The notes: a model not told the origin generated them from the sequence alone. Numbered from the stretch's first letter, positions 54,983 through 63,509 are shown. The stretch is DNA of 64,000 bases from Clostridium luticellarii (GCF_002995845.1 NZ_PVXP01000003.1:79645-143644), one strand, 5' to 3'. Made by a program: numbers and translations.

Positions 54983-55411
54983 CTAACTTAAAATTGTCTC
55001 AAATTTTTCGACAAGCATATTCAGCAATTTTATATGACGTGTTTTTATATTATTGAATATTTCCAAGGCAAGTTTTTCATCATATACATAGGAAGTTCTA
55101 TTTCTATCAAGCATCATAGTTATCCAATCATCTCCGTCTGTAATAAATCCATGTCTAAATGCCAACCTTTCTAATAAATCAAAAGTAAAAGCTGTATTCA
55201 GTCCATTTAATTCATCACAAATAAGATTAAAATCTCTAAATGTCATATTACTTCCTGAAACAGCTATGTCTATATCAGAATTGTACTTGTAATCTCCTCT
55301 TGCCCTGGAGCCAAAAATAACTGCTGTCTCTACACATTTGAATTTTGAAAATATGCTTTGAATTTGTATCAACAGTTCTTTTTTTATTCCTAATTTTTCT
55401 TCAAGTTTCAA
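54983..55411 (-). CDS. MNT-HEPN deletion fusion (degenerate toxin-antitoxin remnant)
   Basis: The first about 85 residues are a minimal nucleotidyltransferase with the intact active motif GSRARGDYKYNSDIDIAV. From about residue 86 the sequence instead matches the C-terminal half of a HEPN protein (FITDGDDWITMMLDRNRTSY and on to KLLNMLVEKF). The second half of MNT and first half of HEPN are missing, so a deletion has joined two neighbouring genes in frame. The HEPN Rx4-6H motif reads RNRTSY, with Tyr where His is expected. The start is TTG after GGGGTGA. Confidence 0.75.
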   Translation of the reverse strand: MKLEEKLGIKKELLIQIQSIFSKFKCVETAVIFGSRARGDYKYNSDIDIAVSGSNMTFRDFNLICDELNGLNTAFTFDLLERLAFRHGFITDGDDWITMMLDRNRTSYVYDEKLALEIFNNIKTRHIKLLNMLVEKFETILS

Positions 55412-55491
55412 ATAATCACCCCACTATACATCTTATATACTTTTATTATCAATGCAGTATACATGTTTTTCCCCTGGCTATTACTTGAACT

Positions 55492-55610
55492 GTGAACTAC
55501 CACCACTTATAGAAGTGGATGGCTTCTTAGTCAATATTCCTAATGGAACAAGTTTACCTAAGCTCTAAAGGTCGAACCAACCTCAGTGTATTACTAAAAT
55601 TATAAAGCTA
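55492..55610 (-). ncRNA. Probable omega RNA region at the right end of the element
   Basis: TnpB guide RNAs are encoded across the tnpB 3' end and the right end of IS605-type elements. The segment includes the GAAGCCATCCACTTC hairpin and ends at GTAGTTCAC. The exact 5' end cannot be read from sequence, and the guide would be the host sequence just beyond 55492. Confidence 0.5.
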
Positions 55611-56688
55611 ATTTCAGCAGATTTTTACTGGCGTTTATATCCCTGTCATGGTGTGTGCCGCACTTAGGGCAAATCCATTCCCTGAGTGCAAGATTTTTTA
55701 CTTCTCTATTCTTATATCCACAAACTGAACATAATTGACTACTTGCATAATTACCGGGTGCCACTATTATTTTTCTGCCGTACCACTCGGCCTTGTATTC
55801 CAGCATTCTTCTGAATTCACTCCAGCTTGCTTCGCTTATTGCCTTTGCCAGCCTGTGATTCTGCTGCATATTCTTAACTTTCAAGTCCTCAATAACTATA
55901 GATTGGTTTTCTCTGATTAGGTTTACTGACAACTTATTTAAGAAGTCTGTCCTTTGATTCACTATCTTCTCGTGTAATTTAGATAACTTTAACCTGGCTT
56001 TTTTTCTGTTATTACTGCCCTTTTTCTTCCTTGATAGGTCCCTTTGAAGTTTGACAAGCCTTTTTTCTGATTTTCTCAGATATTTTGGGTTGGCCTCTCT
56101 ATATCCATCTGAACATATTGCAAATTCTTTTAGCCCCACATCTATTCCTATTTTTTTACTTACTTCAGGCAGCTTTTTAATCTCACAATCAACCAGTATA
56201 GATATGAAATATTTACCACTCGGAACCTGGGATATAGTACATGATTTAATTATTCCGTTGAATTCTCTATGCTGTTTTATATTTATCATGGATTTTAATT
56301 TAGGTAATTTGATACGTTTGTTTTGAATATACACAGTACCATCTTGATTATTGGTTGTATAACTGTTATAGTTACTTTTCTTACTTTTGAATTTAGGGAA
56401 ACCTATTGATTTATCTCTAAAGAAATTTTTATATGCTTTATTTAGATCCATCTGAGCATTTGCCAGAGCAAGACTGTCAACTTCTTTAAGCCATTCAAAT
56501 TCTTTTTTATACTGTGCCGGAGTAGGATACTTAATTTTTTTAATATCCGAATCTTTGTTTTCTTTATAAGATTTAATTCTATCAGACAGCATTTGGTTAT
56601 ATATAAACCTGACACAGCCAAAAGTTCTAACAAAATAAAATTTTTGTTCTTTGTTCGGGTAAATCCTGTATTTATAAGCTTTTAACAT
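55600..56688 (-). CDS. tnpB: TnpB RNA-guided nuclease (IS605 OrfB)
   Basis: This is a 362-residue TnpB of the type ancestral to Cas12. The RuvC residues D183 ([12 protein letters not shown]), E267 (SIVIEDLKV) and D350 (HDRDINAS) are intact, and the zinc finger has C320, C323, C340 and C343. The N-terminus [15 protein letters not shown] is normal. The ATG follows GAGGTGAAAAT. It appears functional. Confidence 0.93.
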   Translation of the reverse strand: MLKAYKYRIYPNKEQKFYFVRTFGCVRFIYNQMLSDRIKSYKENKDSDIKKIKYPTPAQYKKEFEWLKEVDSLALANAQMDLNKAYKNFFRDKSIGFPKFKSKKSNYNSYTTNNQDGTVYIQNKRIKLPKLKSMINIKQHREFNGIIKSCTISQVPSGKYFISILVDCEIKKLPEVSKKIGIDVGLKEFAICSDGYREANPKYLRKSEKRLVKLQRDLSRKKKGSNNRKKARLKLSKLHEKIVNQRTDFLNKLSVNLIRENQSIVIEDLKVKNMQQNHRLAKAISEASWSEFRRMLEYKAEWYGRKIIVAPGNYASSQLCSVCGYKNREVKNLALREWICPKCGTHHDRDINASKNLLKLAL

Positions 56689-56697
56689 ATTTTCACC

Positions 56698-56900
56698 TCA
56701 TTTCATTCCTTGATTTTCAATGTACTCCTTAACTATATCAATTGGAGCACCGCCAGTTGTTATAAGACAATAACTTTTACTCCAAAAGTACCCTTCCCAT
56801 ATTTGATATTTTATCATTTATTACTTTTCTCCTATATTTAACAACCAATACCAAATGATAATTTAGCAAAAATACTGAATGATTATTTGTATCTAAATCA
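56698..56900 (-). pseudogene. TnpA (IS200-type Y1 transposase) with internal deletion
   Basis: The 5' remnant reads DLDTNNHSVFLLNYHLVLVV then KYRRKVINDKIS, and the 3' remnant, in another frame, reads YFWSKSYCLITTGGAPIDIV then KEYIENQGMK to the TGA at 56698. About 80 central residues, including the HUH region, are gone. No start codon remains ahead of the first part. Confidence 0.8.
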
Positions 56901-57285
56901 ATTTATTTTACCTCATTTATATATTTACCACTGATTTTGGAATACATCATATATAATAATTCGTCAAGTAGTTATTATTTTAGGCATCGAACCTAAAATA
57001 ACAAGGACTATTCATCTCCCACTTATAGAGAAGATAGGAGAATTACGCCCTTTTTGTTAAATCAATCAAATCAATGTCTCTTTTCAATATATCTGCAAGT
57101 TTTTGCGCCAACATAAATATTTCGTAGTCGGAAGTTTCAACATCACTGATAAATGCAATGTCAACATCACTATCCATCCTAAAAACTCCGTTTACACTAG
57201 AGCCAAATAAATATATCAAATAGGGTTTTATATTTTCCACAAGAAATTCAATTATCTTATCCACACTGTTTTTATCTATATTCAA

Positions 57286-57764
57286 TAATTTGTCTGTTAC
57301 TTAAAGCTCATAAAAAGTTACAAATTACTATATGGCATAACAATTTATACTACTTCTATGCTTCATTCCTCATTCATTATGTTCTCTTTCACATTATTTC
57401 TAATACTACTGGAGGGCCTTAAAACTCCAAAGGCTTAAATTCCCCATTAACATTGGGTACATATTAATAATCATCTTTATATGATATTTATTAATACTGT
57501 AACACTTACATCCTTTCTTTTTTATTAGACCACCAACTTATATACTTTTCAGGACTACATCTTCTACTTTATTATAATCCATATCACTCAGCTCTTTCCA
57601 CAACAAAATTTATACTTTTATTATGGTCATAAAAAATCTGATATATTCAAACATTTGTTCCTTAATTACTTAACAATTCATTTATTTTAGCAGTTCCAAA
57701 TTTTTCATAAAAGTACAATAACGGCTGTATCCAGTCATCAAAACACACACCCTCTTATCCTTAA
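57286..57764. other. Non-coding gap with a small coding-like fragment
   Basis: No gene is evident. On the minus strand near 57675-57750 one frame reads CFDDWIQPLLYFYEKFGTAK, then INELLSN and a stop, which looks like the tail of a lost protein. A second short frame is MDYNKVEDVVLKSI. Family unknown. Confidence 0.35.
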
Positions 57765-57968
57765 TCAAAATTGTTCTAATAAACTGGTATCTATACTGAC
57801 CTGTCTGCCTGCAAACAAGCTTTTATCACCAAATGTATCATTTATTATATTGTCCATATTATTTATAATATCTTTTACACTCTTTTCTATTTTTTCCCTT
57901 TCATCCTCCGTACAGTCGATATCATTATATTTTTTCAACAGCTTCTTCAGATTAAGCCTAAGAATCAC
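57765..57968 (-). CDS. Small protein or gene fragment of unknown function
   Basis: This 67-residue frame (KKLLKKYNDIDCTEDEREKI then charged helices) starts with GTG just inside a copy of the CAAGTGATTCTTAG motif. A preceding frame LIDLIDERLK ends at that motif, so the gene may have been joined or cut there. I assign no function and regard coding status as uncertain. Confidence 0.35.
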   Translation of the reverse strand: MILRLNLKKLLKKYNDIDCTEDEREKIEKSVKDIINNMDNIINDTFGDKSLFAGRQVSIDTSLLEQF

Positions 57969-58294
57969 TTGAGCCTTTCATCTATCAAATCAATCAACCA
58001 CCCTGCTTTGTTATTTTTATTATATCATATATTATTCTCACAAAAAGTTAATCTCATGCAAACATTTGTTCTTTTTTTGACTAATATTTATTACTTATAA
58101 AAATTTTAGCAATCTAGAAACGTAAAACTCTATTTACAATTTTGTAATTTTAGAAGCACCATAATTTTAATGTGATTTATCATAAATTTTCTTGATTTTT
58201 TTCTTTACGCACTGTTTCCTATTTTGCCGATTGGAAGGTAAGAGATGCAGCCATAAATTATACCCTAAACATGAAATGCCTAATATACGAAGCA
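57969..58294 (-). pseudogene. Gap with an IS3 OrfB fragment
   Basis: On the minus strand near 58130-58215 the frame reads KKIKKIYDKSH, a stop, then NYGASKITK, which matches the IS3-family OrfB segment KEKIKEIYDESKQIYGAPKI. A related piece occurs at 60733-61038. The rest of the gap is AT-rich and shows no gene. Confidence 0.45.
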
Positions 58295-58913
58295 TTAGAT
58301 TAATACCTCCATATATTGTTTTACTGTATCTCTGATTTTTAGAATTTCAGCGTAATTAAGTAGCTTGGCATAGTCATTGCCTGTCTCACGAAAATATTGT
58401 TTAACAGCAGAAAGAACCATATCTTCATCAAAAACTGCTTTTTTCTTTAAACAATCACAAATTGTACGTTCCTTATCATAAATCCTAATATCATTTTCAA
58501 AAGGCGATTTTACTGTTATCACTCCAAGTTCATGAATCTCCTTCTTACAATAGTAAAACTGATAATTATCTTTATTTTTCAGCAATTTTGTATTGGATCC
58601 AGTAGAAATAATCAACGTTAATTTTAACTGAGTACGGTCACTATATTCATATTGTCCAGAAACATAATTAAAGGACCTTATCGTAGATTGATACTTGTTA
58701 TTTAATGTTCTTAGTTGATTATGCGTAAAAGTATGATAATAAGAAGTTCCGTAAGTCCATGCGGCACTTGGGCTTGGACCTCCACTTAACATAGGTACAA
58801 ATTTTACCGATTCTGAATTAACTATACTACTAACCGAAACTAAACGTTGTAATCGAAAAAACAGTAGTCAAAAATAAAAATGATAATGCTTTTTTAAATT
58901 TATGTCTTGTCAT
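58295..58913 (-). pseudogene. Chimera: frameshifted secreted peptide joined to an AbiEi-type antitoxin C-terminus
   Basis: An ATG at 58913 after GGAAGG begins a signal-peptide-like stretch (MTRHKFKKALSFLFLTTVFS). A one-base shift near 58830 moves the frame to VSSIVNSESVKFVPMLSGGP and a Trp/Tyr-rich region (AAWTYGTSYYHTF). From about SDRTQLKLTLIISTGSNTKL the protein matches the middle and end of AbiEi-type antitoxins (YDKERTICDCLKKK, QYMEVLI at the C-terminus). The AbiEi winged-helix N-terminus and the AbiEii toxin are missing. Confidence 0.65.
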
Positions 58914-59104
58914 TTTTAATGCCTTCCAATCTTTCTAATATATAGAAAGATATTATTTCTATATATTTTTAAATTTCCTTTTAGAGAATTAAACTTTTAT
59001 ATATTACCAAATTTAGTCATACAAAATTATTATTATATCAAGCAATATGTACCTAAAAAATCACTTTATCAGAGAAATTTCTCCATTTCGTTTTTTTAAT
59101 TTAG

Positions 59105-59146
59105 CAAAATTATAAAAATAGAGGCCACTATATAAAGTGACCTCTT
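59105..59146 (-). terminator. Terminator of the toxin-antitoxin operon
   Basis: AGAGGTCACT and AGTGGCCTCT pair with one G-U position on the minus strand and are followed by ATTTTTATAATTTTG. The remainder of 58914-59195 is AT-rich with no gene. Confidence 0.75.
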
Positions 59147-59195
59147 AGACAAAGTTTTCTAAACAAGCATGAGCTCGTCATATTCTTTTGTTCAA

Positions 59196-60194
59196 TTATA
59201 TTTGATTAAACATATTTTGGGCATAGTCTTTGATATCATTAGGATTGATCATTTTATATTTATCCTTAACATTACTAAAGTATTTGCCAATCAGTTCTTT
59301 TTCAATAATCCGTCCTGATCGCTCATTCGCTTTTAACTCACCTCTAGTAGATAACCAGGGCAATTCAGCGTGTGTAAAATGTTCTAAAACTTTACCACTA
59401 TAGCAACAAATATTCTTTGCTATACTGTCTAAAATCCCTTTTTCAGGTGATGAGAAGACTGAACTATCGAATTCCTCGTTATTCCCATTGATTGCATCAA
59501 ATCGGTAATCACGATATCTAAAATATATTTCCTTATAAACAGGACCGTGTACCCATGCTTCACAGTCTTCACTAAAGATAAATGTATTGTAAAAAGCAAA
59601 GTAAAATCCCTGAATATAATAAAGTGCTTTTTGTAAAGCCAGCGGAGTAATATCTTCACATTGGTTCAAAAGATATTCAATGGCCAAATTAATTTTTGAT
59701 TCATCACTCTGTTCTAAACCAAGGATAGCTTCTACAGCTTTTTTACTTTTTTCGTAAGAAGCAAGTGTTTTTAAATTGCTTTTATTCTCCTCTAAAATTT
59801 CAGCATAGTATTGCGGCTCATCATAAATCTTCTGCAATATTTGAGAATACTGTTTAGTTGGCAAATCACCATCATAATAACGAGAGTATGTTTGTTCTCC
59901 CCAGCCTAACAAAAGCGACAGCGGGCGCTTCCCTATTGCGTACTTCTCTGGTATGGCTACAACAATATCATGAGAAACAATTCCGTTTTCCACTCTATAA
60001 GCATCATACAATGCTTTTAAATTATAATCATTTAGCCCTGCCACATAAACTTCAGATCCACAATCATCACAATGAGCTTCTTTTCCAGTATAAGAATATT
60101 TCTTCCCTTTAATGGCGCCTTCCATCTGGGTTCTGCTAACAGTGTAGGTGACATCATTTCTGCATTCTTCACAGAAAACTTTTTTGGCTTTCAT
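59196..60194 (-). CDS. MqsA-like/Panacea (SocA, DUF4065) antitoxin
   Basis: The 332-residue protein has three parts. An N-terminal zinc-binding segment carries C8, C11, C42 and C45 (FCEEC, HCDDC), as in MqsA/YgiT. A helix-turn-helix follows at about 68-130 (GKRPLSLLLGWGEQTYSRYY). The C-terminal half is a DUF4065/Panacea domain (TPLALQKALYYIQGFYFAFY, EAWVHGPVYKEIYFRYRDYR, FTHAELPWLSTRGEL). The ATG follows AAAGGAGGATCC. It follows the toxin gene by 26 bases. Confidence 0.85.
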   Translation of the reverse strand: MKAKKVFCEECRNDVTYTVSRTQMEGAIKGKKYSYTGKEAHCDDCGSEVYVAGLNDYNLKALYDAYRVENGIVSHDIVVAIPEKYAIGKRPLSLLLGWGEQTYSRYYDGDLPTKQYSQILQKIYDEPQYYAEILEENKSNLKTLASYEKSKKAVEAILGLEQSDESKINLAIEYLLNQCEDITPLALQKALYYIQGFYFAFYNTFIFSEDCEAWVHGPVYKEIYFRYRDYRFDAINGNNEEFDSSVFSSPEKGILDSIAKNICCYSGKVLEHFTHAELPWLSTRGELKANERSGRIIEKELIGKYFSNVKDKYKMINPNDIKDYAQNMFNQI

Positions 60195-60220
60195 AATGGA
60201 TCCTCCTTTTAATTTATATT

Positions 60221-60631
60221 TTATCTAAAAAAATATTCAATCGGCTTATTTCGCTTATGGAAAGAAATCACAACCGTTCGAGTTCCTGAAGGTAAATCGA
60301 TGATGTTAAATTTTGTATAAATATCAACTATCTCTTGCTCACCATCTGAATTGAACAATTCAACCTGCGGAACAAACACATATAAAACTTCATATTCATA
60401 TCCTATGTTGGTATTCTGCAAGGAGTGGCAAAAATCGGTTGCTTGAATTTTTAGTAATATACTTTTTTGTTTATCGCTTCTAATATTGTACTCATTGATA
60501 AAATCAATGTTCTCCTGCCTATTAGTATTACGGGAAATCGTAAATCTATTATTACAGACACACTTTTTGATTTTTTCAAGAATATCTTCGATTTCTTCTC
60601 GAGAATAGTTCTGGTTATAGTACGAATTCAT
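60221..60631 (-). CDS. Putative MqsR-like toxin
   Basis: This is a 136-residue protein encoded just before the Panacea antitoxin, the toxin-first order of mqsRA. The end (TVVISFHKRNKPIEYFF) and the YEYEVLYVFVPQVELF element resemble MqsR/RelE-fold mRNA interferases, but the match is distant and the activity is inferred from context. The ATG follows a GAGTGAAGCA region. The pair has no visible damage. Confidence 0.65.
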   Translation of the reverse strand: MNSYYNQNYSREEIEDILEKIKKCVCNNRFTISRNTNRQENIDFINEYNIRSDKQKSILLKIQATDFCHSLQNTNIGYEYEVLYVFVPQVELFNSDGEQEIVDIYTKFNIIDLPSGTRTVVISFHKRNKPIEYFFR

Positions 60632-60732
60632 TGCTTCACTCCTCGTATAATAATATGCTCCTTTTTAATAAAATGATACACTATTTTTTGTTTAAAGTCA
60701 ATTATTTATGTATCAATTAGTACATTTTATTT

Positions 60733-61038
60733 TCATCTTAGGTTAGGATTAAACTGCCCATTTAAAATGTTTTCTAGCTTACTGCTGAAATCAGAATCCT
60801 TTGTAGTAATAGTATATGGTTTTACATATTGAGCTTTAATTCCAAGTTCCTTCATATATTTCCCCACAGTTCTGATATTTTTTTATCGGTTTTTCGTATT
60901 TCTTTTGTAATTTTAGGAGCACCATAATACTGACACCTATTCAAGGTTTAGGGCACAGCCTCGTATTTCAAGTTCCTTATGATCCATGTAATATCTTACA
61001 GAATTTTCTTTAAACTGTTTGTCATGTTGTTTTCTCAT
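60733..61038 (-). pseudogene. IS3-family (IS150-like) transposase remnant
   Basis: OrfA begins MRKQHDKQFKENSVRYYMDH and continues KELEIRGCALNLE to a stop. OrfB pieces follow as YYGAPKITKEIRKTDKKIS and, in another frame, KYMKELGIKAQYVKPYTI. Large parts of both frames are missing. Confidence 0.75.
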
Positions 61039-61059
61039 GATAAGTTCCCCCATCTCTTA

Positions 61060-61160
61060 TATTTATTTTAATCCTTATTGCGAACTTTCTCAATTTCTCT
61101 TGTACTATTTTTATTCCAGCACCAATCTGATTAAGCTATGCATTTTAATCTCGTTCATTT
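61060..61160 (-). pseudogene. Possible tyrosine recombinase fragment
   Basis: The minus strand reads NEIKMHSLIR then, after a one-base shift, IGAGIKIVQEKLRKFAI, which resembles the HxLxR...GxxxKxVQExLGH region of phage-type integrases. The match is short. The region 61039-61372 otherwise holds only the hairpin at 61223-61262. Confidence 0.25.
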
Positions 61161-61222
61161 GAAACTCCTCATAAATTTATTTAAGAATATTGTTCCAAAT
61201 CTACCATTTCATTATACAAAAT

Positions 61223-61262
61223 AATGGGTATAGATTTGGTTTTACACAAATCTATACCCATT
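61223..61262 (-). terminator. Long perfect hairpin, probably a terminator
   Basis: AATGGGTATAGATTTG (61223-61238) and its exact complement (61247-61262) form a 16-base stem. On the minus strand it is followed by ATTTTGTATAATG. It lies about 110 bases after the Rpn-like pseudogene. Confidence 0.55.
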
Positions 61263-61372
61263 CCCACATTTACTTCAAATATTCTAAGCATTGCATATAT
61301 AATTATACAGTATATCAGTAATTTGCTTCTGCTGGATAAATTATATAGCCCGCAAGCAGATTCCATCTAAGC

Positions 61373-62365
61373 CTAAGAATCACTTGATAAATCAGATCTT
61401 TCTATGATCTTTCTTACATTCTCAACATCAATGTCATTTATATCTGCTATATATTCTACTGAAAGTCCCTTGCCATATTGTTTCAATATCAATTGTTTTA
61501 TTCCTTCCTCTATACCTTCTTCCTTACCTTTCTGTTCAAGTTTTTTGTCAAGTTCAAACTTCTTCATCATGTCCATCAGAAACTCCATGTTGCTCTCACT
61601 TATTTTTGGCACTCCCATATTTTTATACACCTCCAATATTTCGTCAGGATCTGCTTTTGCAAGTACATTCATTATAACTGCATATAATGGATTTTTTATA
61701 TTGTCTATGTATTCTTCTATCCAGTTTTTTGTCAAATTCTTATCTTTCTGATGTACCTGAAGCAATTTTAAATATCCAGCTTCTCTGTCATCTAATTGTT
61801 TTGACACTAAAATCTGAGTATCTATGTCCGTACCTTTTACATAATATATGCCGCTGCCAGCTGTTTCTACATCAGTGTTCATTTCATTCTTCATATAATC
61901 AATCAATTTTCTGGGATACCTGCTGGAAGTCAGTGTTATGGTCATTTCATTTATACTAATCTTATCTGTTTCTTCTGAAAGTGTTTTATAGAGATAAGCA
62001 TATGCTTTAGCCTTGTAATAATTGTCTATTGATATATAGTCTGTAGGAGACTTGCCCGAACGCTACCATTGCTAATACTCCCAACTTTTTCAAAGTTGGG
62101 AGATAAGCACTGCTATGCGCCTGGATAAGTTCTTCTAAGATTCATGTGGAGATAAGTATTCCTTATAAGAAAACTCCACCTGAATCTTAGAATCACTTGA
62201 TATTCGAGTATATTGTATTTCTTAAATATTCTTTCCAAAGATTTGTGTATCTCGATTTCTTTAAGTTTTTTCACCACCAGCACATCTATCCTGAGGGGCT
62301 CATCCGTCAGTTGGTATTCTGTTGTAAATTCCAGTATTTTCTGTATTCCTTGAGTTCCAGCTGCA
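61373..62365 (-). pseudogene. Rpn-like gene, 5'-truncated and interrupted by a mini-element
   Basis: The 5' part (62200-62365) encodes TEYQLTDEPLRIDVLVVKKL and ends IFKKYNILEY. The continuation, SPTDYISIDNYYKAKAYAYL onward to 61373, is found 146 bases later. The C-terminus has the charged linker KLEQKGKEEGIEEGIKQ typical of Rpn-like clostridial proteins. The extreme N-terminus is missing where an IS66 fragment begins. A downstream product from ATG 61945 is possible but would lack the core. Confidence 0.75.
62054..62199 (-). mobile_element. 146-nt structured mini-element inserted in the Rpn-like gene
   Basis: On the minus strand it starts CAAGTGATTCTAAG and ends AGCGTTCGGGC. Inside are two hairpins: CTAAGATTCAGGTGGAG with its near-complement CTCCACATGAATCTTAG, and CTCCCAACTTT with AAAGTTGGGAG. 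Removing 146 bases restores the host protein as NILEYKSPTDYIS. The ends match those of the intergenic copy at 27465-27531. There is no open frame. Confidence 0.65.
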
Positions 62366-62570
62366 CTGCTGCCGGAGGAAACGACAGTCATGCATGACCA
62401 CAACAAGGTGAATTATAACAGGGAGTACAGCTTCAGCAATATTGAGTGCAATGTCCATCTGCTGAGGGATCTTCAGAAAACGACGGACAATCTGCAGCAC
62501 CAGTGGTCTGAAGAACTGAAAAACCTTCTTGAAAAGACCAATGTGCAGAAGAAGGCCTTTCAGCCAGGTA
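62366..62570 (+). pseudogene. IS66-family transposase internal fragment
   Basis: The frame reads VMHDHNKVNYNREYSFSN then IECNVHLLRDLQ and TTDNLQHQWSEELKNLLEKT, which matches the central DDE region of clostridial IS66 transposases. Beyond about 62570 the similarity ends. It abuts the truncated Rpn-like gene. Confidence 0.7.
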
Positions 62571-62693
62571 ATGCTGGAGTCCTTTCTTTATTTTTTGTTT
62601 TTTGCCTAAAAATATTTTACTTACTATTGGAATATTTATTTATGCAAAATATGAATCATATAACTATTCTCTCAACATACTGTTATCGTATAT

Positions 62694-63220
62694 TTAAGAC
62701 TGCTTGTTTTTAAATATTTTTTTCTCTTCATCAGCTATCTTTAAAGATTCCAAATATAATCTTTTTGAAATTCTATAATCTTCTTGAATAAGGATATCCA
62801 AATATGACTTAATTTGATTTATTTTGCCCAATTTCTTTGTCAGCTGTAAAATACCTATGATTCCAATTGGCTTAAGCAGCATATCTTTGGCTCTATTCCT
62901 CGCAGATCTATCATCAATAATAACTCTACTTATATTTAATTCTCTAGCTGCTTGTATTACTTCCAACTCACCTCGATGCAATCTTCCCATCATTGCCTCA
63001 ATCAACTCATTATTTTGTACTTTATAAATTATCATTTTATTATCTCTCACTGCATTAATGAGTTCTTGCTCGCCATAATGTCTTAACTCATTATTTTGTA
63101 CAACTTCCCTATACACCTCTTCAGTTACATACACTTTATCAAAAGTTGCCATAGTAAATTTAATTTTTTAATAATGCATAAACCTATGATAGGACTAGAA
63201 TTGCAGATAACTTTAATCAT
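62694..63220 (-). pseudogene. PIN-domain (DUF3368) toxin, frameshifted
   Basis: An ATG at 63220 overlaps the antitoxin stop and begins MIKVICNSSPIIGLCIIKKL NLLWQL, a normal PIN start. The continuation FDKVYVTEEVYREV is in another frame, because the T run at 63141-63144 (plus-strand A's) is one base short. The rest, with RGELEVIQAARELNISRVII and DDRSARNRAKDM, matches DUF3368. A product from ATG 63152 would lack the first PIN strand. Confidence 0.75.
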
Positions 63221-63509
63221 CTTTGTACTCCTTCATCAAGTCTTTTAATGCTAATTCATCCTCCTTCATATCTTCATCGGTATATTCACTCCAGGGTATA
63301 TTTTTTAATTTAAGCGTATATATAAAATCATTTAATGAAAGTTTTGCAATTTCTGATGCTCTTGCTAAAGAAACACTATTAGCCATAAACAAACTTATTG
63401 CTATTGAAATACGTACATTTTCATCAAGTGAGTCACCATGTGCCAAATCATCTAATAACGGAATTACATCTTGCGATATAATCACAACATTGTTTTTCCT
63501 TAATTCCAT
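63213..63509 (-). CDS. UPF0175-family antitoxin
   Basis: This is a 98-residue protein of the UPF0175 family, usual partner of DUF3368 PIN toxins. The core SISLFMANSVSLARASEIAK-like segment (ISIAISLFMANSVSLARASE) and LSLNDFIYTLKLKNIPW are typical and suggest a short helix-turn-helix-like fold. The ATG at 63509 lies ten bases after AAGGAGG. Its stop overlaps the toxin start by eight bases. Confidence 0.8.
   Translation of the reverse strand: MELRKNNVVIISQDVIPLLDDLAHGDSLDENVRISIAISLFMANSVSLARASEIAKLSLNDFIYTLKLKNIPWSEYTDEDMKEDELALKDLMKEYKDD

Larger units (their letters stand above)
55492..57046 (-). mobile_element. IS200/IS605-family element with intact tnpB and broken tnpA
   Basis: Boundaries come from restoring the split host gene. 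The right end has the hairpin-bearing GAAGCCATCCACTTCTATAA then GTGGTGGTAGTTCAC, typical of this family. The left end has a hairpin (TTATTTTAGG/CCTAAAATAA) and CTCCTATCTTCTCTATAAGT. No target duplication is evident, as expected for single-strand transposition. The tnpA copy has an internal deletion, so movement would need TnpA from elsewhere. Confidence 0.85.
55449..57285 (-). pseudogene. MNT nucleotidyltransferase antitoxin gene split by an IS605-type element
   Basis: The 5' part (57285-57047) encodes an MNT domain with FGSSVNGVFRMDSDVDIAFI, and runs into the left end of the element after LTKRA. Joining it to 55491-55449 beyond the right end restores the frame as LTKRAVQVIARGKTCILH and a stop, 94 codons in all, which fits the family. 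The insertion thus cut a gene that was whole. It lies directly before the MNT-HEPN fusion. Confidence 0.75.

Noticed and set aside
58700..58913. Lactococcin 972-type bacteriocin precursor
   Set aside because: The signal peptide and Trp-Tyr-Gly / Tyr-Tyr-His words are suggestive, but the conserved body of that family is not there and the gene is frameshifted and fused.
61181..61366. Minus-strand frame of 61 codons
   Set aside because: It lacks a ribosome site and runs through the long perfect hairpin at 61223-61262, so a terminator explains it better.
62054..62199. Group I intron or IStron
   Set aside because: At 146 bases with no catalytic core elements it is too short; the hairpins alone do not support a self-splicing intron.
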